The translations under genes and the position numbers were made by a program. Source: an uncultured Kordia sp. (GTDB lineage: Bacteria > Bacteroidota > Bacteroidia > Flavobacteriales > Flavobacteriaceae). From it: a stretch of DNA of 64,000 bases. The stretch's first letter is position 1; the number at the start of each line of letters is the position of its first letter. The notes below the pieces were generated by a model. The model saw nothing but the letters and a program-made list of their open reading frames with translations. It was not told the DNA's origin and made no database searches. The stretch is from the NCBI RefSeq assembly GCF_947496985.1, contig NZ_CANMEZ010000004.1, positions 496,001 through 560,000 of the forward strand, read 5' to 3'. Of this stretch, positions 62,774 through 64,000 are shown one piece after another.

Positions 62774-63796
62774 ATGAAGAAAAAAAGTAGTGCTACCCTC
62801 AAAGATATTGCAAAACAATTAGGTTTATCAACTTCTACTGTTTCTCGTGCATTAAATAATCATACCGATATTAATCCAGAAACTAAAAAATTAGTAGAAA
62901 AAGTAGCCAAAGAGCTTAATTATCAGCCTAATATTTTTGCGAAAGGATTCCGAAGTCACCGTACTCGGATAATTGGTGTTGTTGTACCTAAAATTTCACA
63001 TTACTATACTTCCACTATTCTCGAAGGTATTTTGGAAACTGCTGAGTTAAATGGATATCGTGTCATAATTTCTGAATCAAAAAATAATTTTGAAAAGCAA
63101 ATTGAAATGTTAAACACAATGATTCAGTTTGGTGTAGAAGGTATTTTGTTGTGTTTAACTCGAAGAACTAAAGATGTTAAAGACATTTTGAGTGTATTAG
63201 ATCGTATTCCTTTGGTGCTGTTTGATAAAGTTTCTAGTAAAATTCCTTGTACGCAAGTTATTATTGATGACAAACAATCTGCATATAATGCTGTAGAACA
63301 TTTAATTAATATAGGAAAAAAACGCATTGCAATTTTTAAAGAAACTGAGAATTCTTTCAATTCCGAAAAACGATTTGAAGGATATTTGCAAGCATTGAAA
63401 GATAATAATATTCCTATTGATGAAAAATTGATTTTAAGTACTGAAGATATTTCGTTAAAACAAGGAAAGCGTTTGACTAACATTGTATTGACGCTTAAAC
63501 AAAAGCCAGATGCAATTTTTGCAATTACGGACAGTTGCGCAATTGGTGTAATTAAAACTTTGAAGAAATTCAATATCAAAATACCTGAAAATATTGGAGT
63601 TGTAGGTTTTAGTAATTCTTTTAATTCAACTATAATTGAGCCCAATTTGACTACGATTGATCAACCTGGAAATAAAATGGGGAAAACTGCGGTTAAGTAT
63701 CTTATTGAAGAAATTGAAAATGATAGCCTTTCTTATAAAACAATTGAGCTCCGTACAAGTTTAATTGTCAGAGCATCTTCTTTTAAAGCATCTTAA
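62774..63796 (+). CDS. LacI-family transcriptional regulator of the sugar-glycerate locus
   Basis: The frame is open upstream to 62678, but that part contains the operator and promoter. The ATG at 62774 opens directly before the HTH and gives 340 residues, the normal LacI length. The HTH is DIAKQLGLSTSTVSRAL with hinge helix region NYQPNIFAKGFRS, followed by a periplasmic-binding-type effector domain (RIIGVVVPKISHYYTSTILE, AIFAITDSCAIGVIKTLKKF, TTIDQPGNKMGKTAVKYLIE). The effector is probably the imported glycoside or its product. Confidence 0.93.
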   Translation: MKKKSSATLKDIAKQLGLSTSTVSRALNNHTDINPETKKLVEKVAKELNYQPNIFAKGFRSHRTRIIGVVVPKISHYYTSTILEGILETAELNGYRVIISESKNNFEKQIEMLNTMIQFGVEGILLCLTRRTKDVKDILSVLDRIPLVLFDKVSSKIPCTQVIIDDKQSAYNAVEHLINIGKKRIAIFKETENSFNSEKRFEGYLQALKDNNIPIDEKLILSTEDISLKQGKRLTNIVLTLKQKPDAIFAITDSCAIGVIKTLKKFNIKIPENIGVVGFSNSFNSTIIEPNLTTIDQPGNKMGKTAVKYLIEEIENDSLSYKTIELRTSLIVRASSFKAS

Positions 63797-63865
63797 ACAA
63801 CCTTCGTAATCATCTTTTGCATATTTCGTCATTTTTTTTGAACTTTAAAATCTAAATAAAACAAT

Positions 63866-64000
63866 ATGACAGTTATAGATGCACTTTACGGAAGTCAATA
63901 CTGGGAATTAAAAAATAAAGGAGTCGATGTCCAAAAAGGACGTTTGTATGGTAATTTATTGTTTGCAGCGACAATTATGATTTATCTTTTTTTGATAATT
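63866..64000 (+). CDS. Unidentified protein, N-terminal 45 residues (partial, cut by right edge)
   Basis: The ATG at 63866 opens a frame running off the end (MTVIDALYGSQYWELKNKG ...). From about residue 31 it becomes hydrophobic (LLFAATIMIYLFLII), suggesting a membrane protein with a short cytoplasmic N-terminus. It lies 69 nt after the LacI gene on the same strand. I do not recognise the family. Confidence 0.6.
   Translation, partial: MTVIDALYGSQYWELKNKGVDVQKGRLYGNLLFAATIMIYLFLII

Overview
The window looks like a chromosome segment from a marine-type member of the Flavobacteriaceae (Bacteroidota). Support: AT-rich DNA, promoters with the Bacteroidota -7 box TANNTTTG, a type IX secretion (T9SS) C-terminal sorting domain, CarboxypepD_reg-type TonB receptors, and lipoproteins with Bacteroidota lipoboxes. 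A Kordia-like genus is only a guess. No rRNA, tRNA, CRISPR array, phage or insertion sequence was seen.

Region 1 (1-37250) is dominated by four giant secreted leucine-rich-repeat (LRR) proteins of 1989, 2622, 2183 and 2065 residues, plus a 330-residue relative. All five end in the same ~255-residue C-terminal module, which closes with two dockerin/EF-hand-like loops. Each contiguous LRR cluster is preceded by a gene for a membrane-anchored TPR-TM-HTH regulator; a tail of one is also visible at the left edge. Between regulator and target lies an 8-bp direct repeat: TGTCCAGT at three places and TGCACCCT at a fourth. In all four cases the repeat ends exactly 31 nt before a -7-like box. I read this as a repeated regulator/giant-surface-protein system and consider it the most interesting content. 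mnmE, a housekeeping tRNA-modification gene, sits in the middle of the region.

Region 2 (37360-47423) holds an ankyrin lipoprotein, a membrane acyltransferase, and a FlgO-like/TPR/AraC regulator. A tight four-gene operon follows (two beta-lactamase-fold serine hydrolases, a small outer-membrane protein, an alpha/beta hydrolase), then a TonB receptor of unknown substrate.

Region 3 (47466-53694) is a complete trans-4-hydroxy-L-proline catabolic cluster on the minus strand: DapA-family deaminase, 2-oxoglutarate semialdehyde dehydrogenase, 4-hydroxyproline 2-epimerase and FAD-dependent D-hydroxyproline dehydrogenase. An AraC regulator is divergent from it.

Region 4 (53840-64000) has an orphan pentapeptide-like membrane protein, then a sugar-glycerate locus: glycerate kinase, sodium:solute symporter, GH63-type mannosyl/glucosylglycerate hydrolase, TonB receptor and a divergent LacI regulator. 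A 26-bp perfect palindrome lies between the last two genes and overlaps the lacI -33 box. The inferred route is outer-membrane import, symport, hydrolysis to sugar plus glycerate, and phosphorylation of glycerate. Three related dispersed palindromic repeats are scattered through the window.
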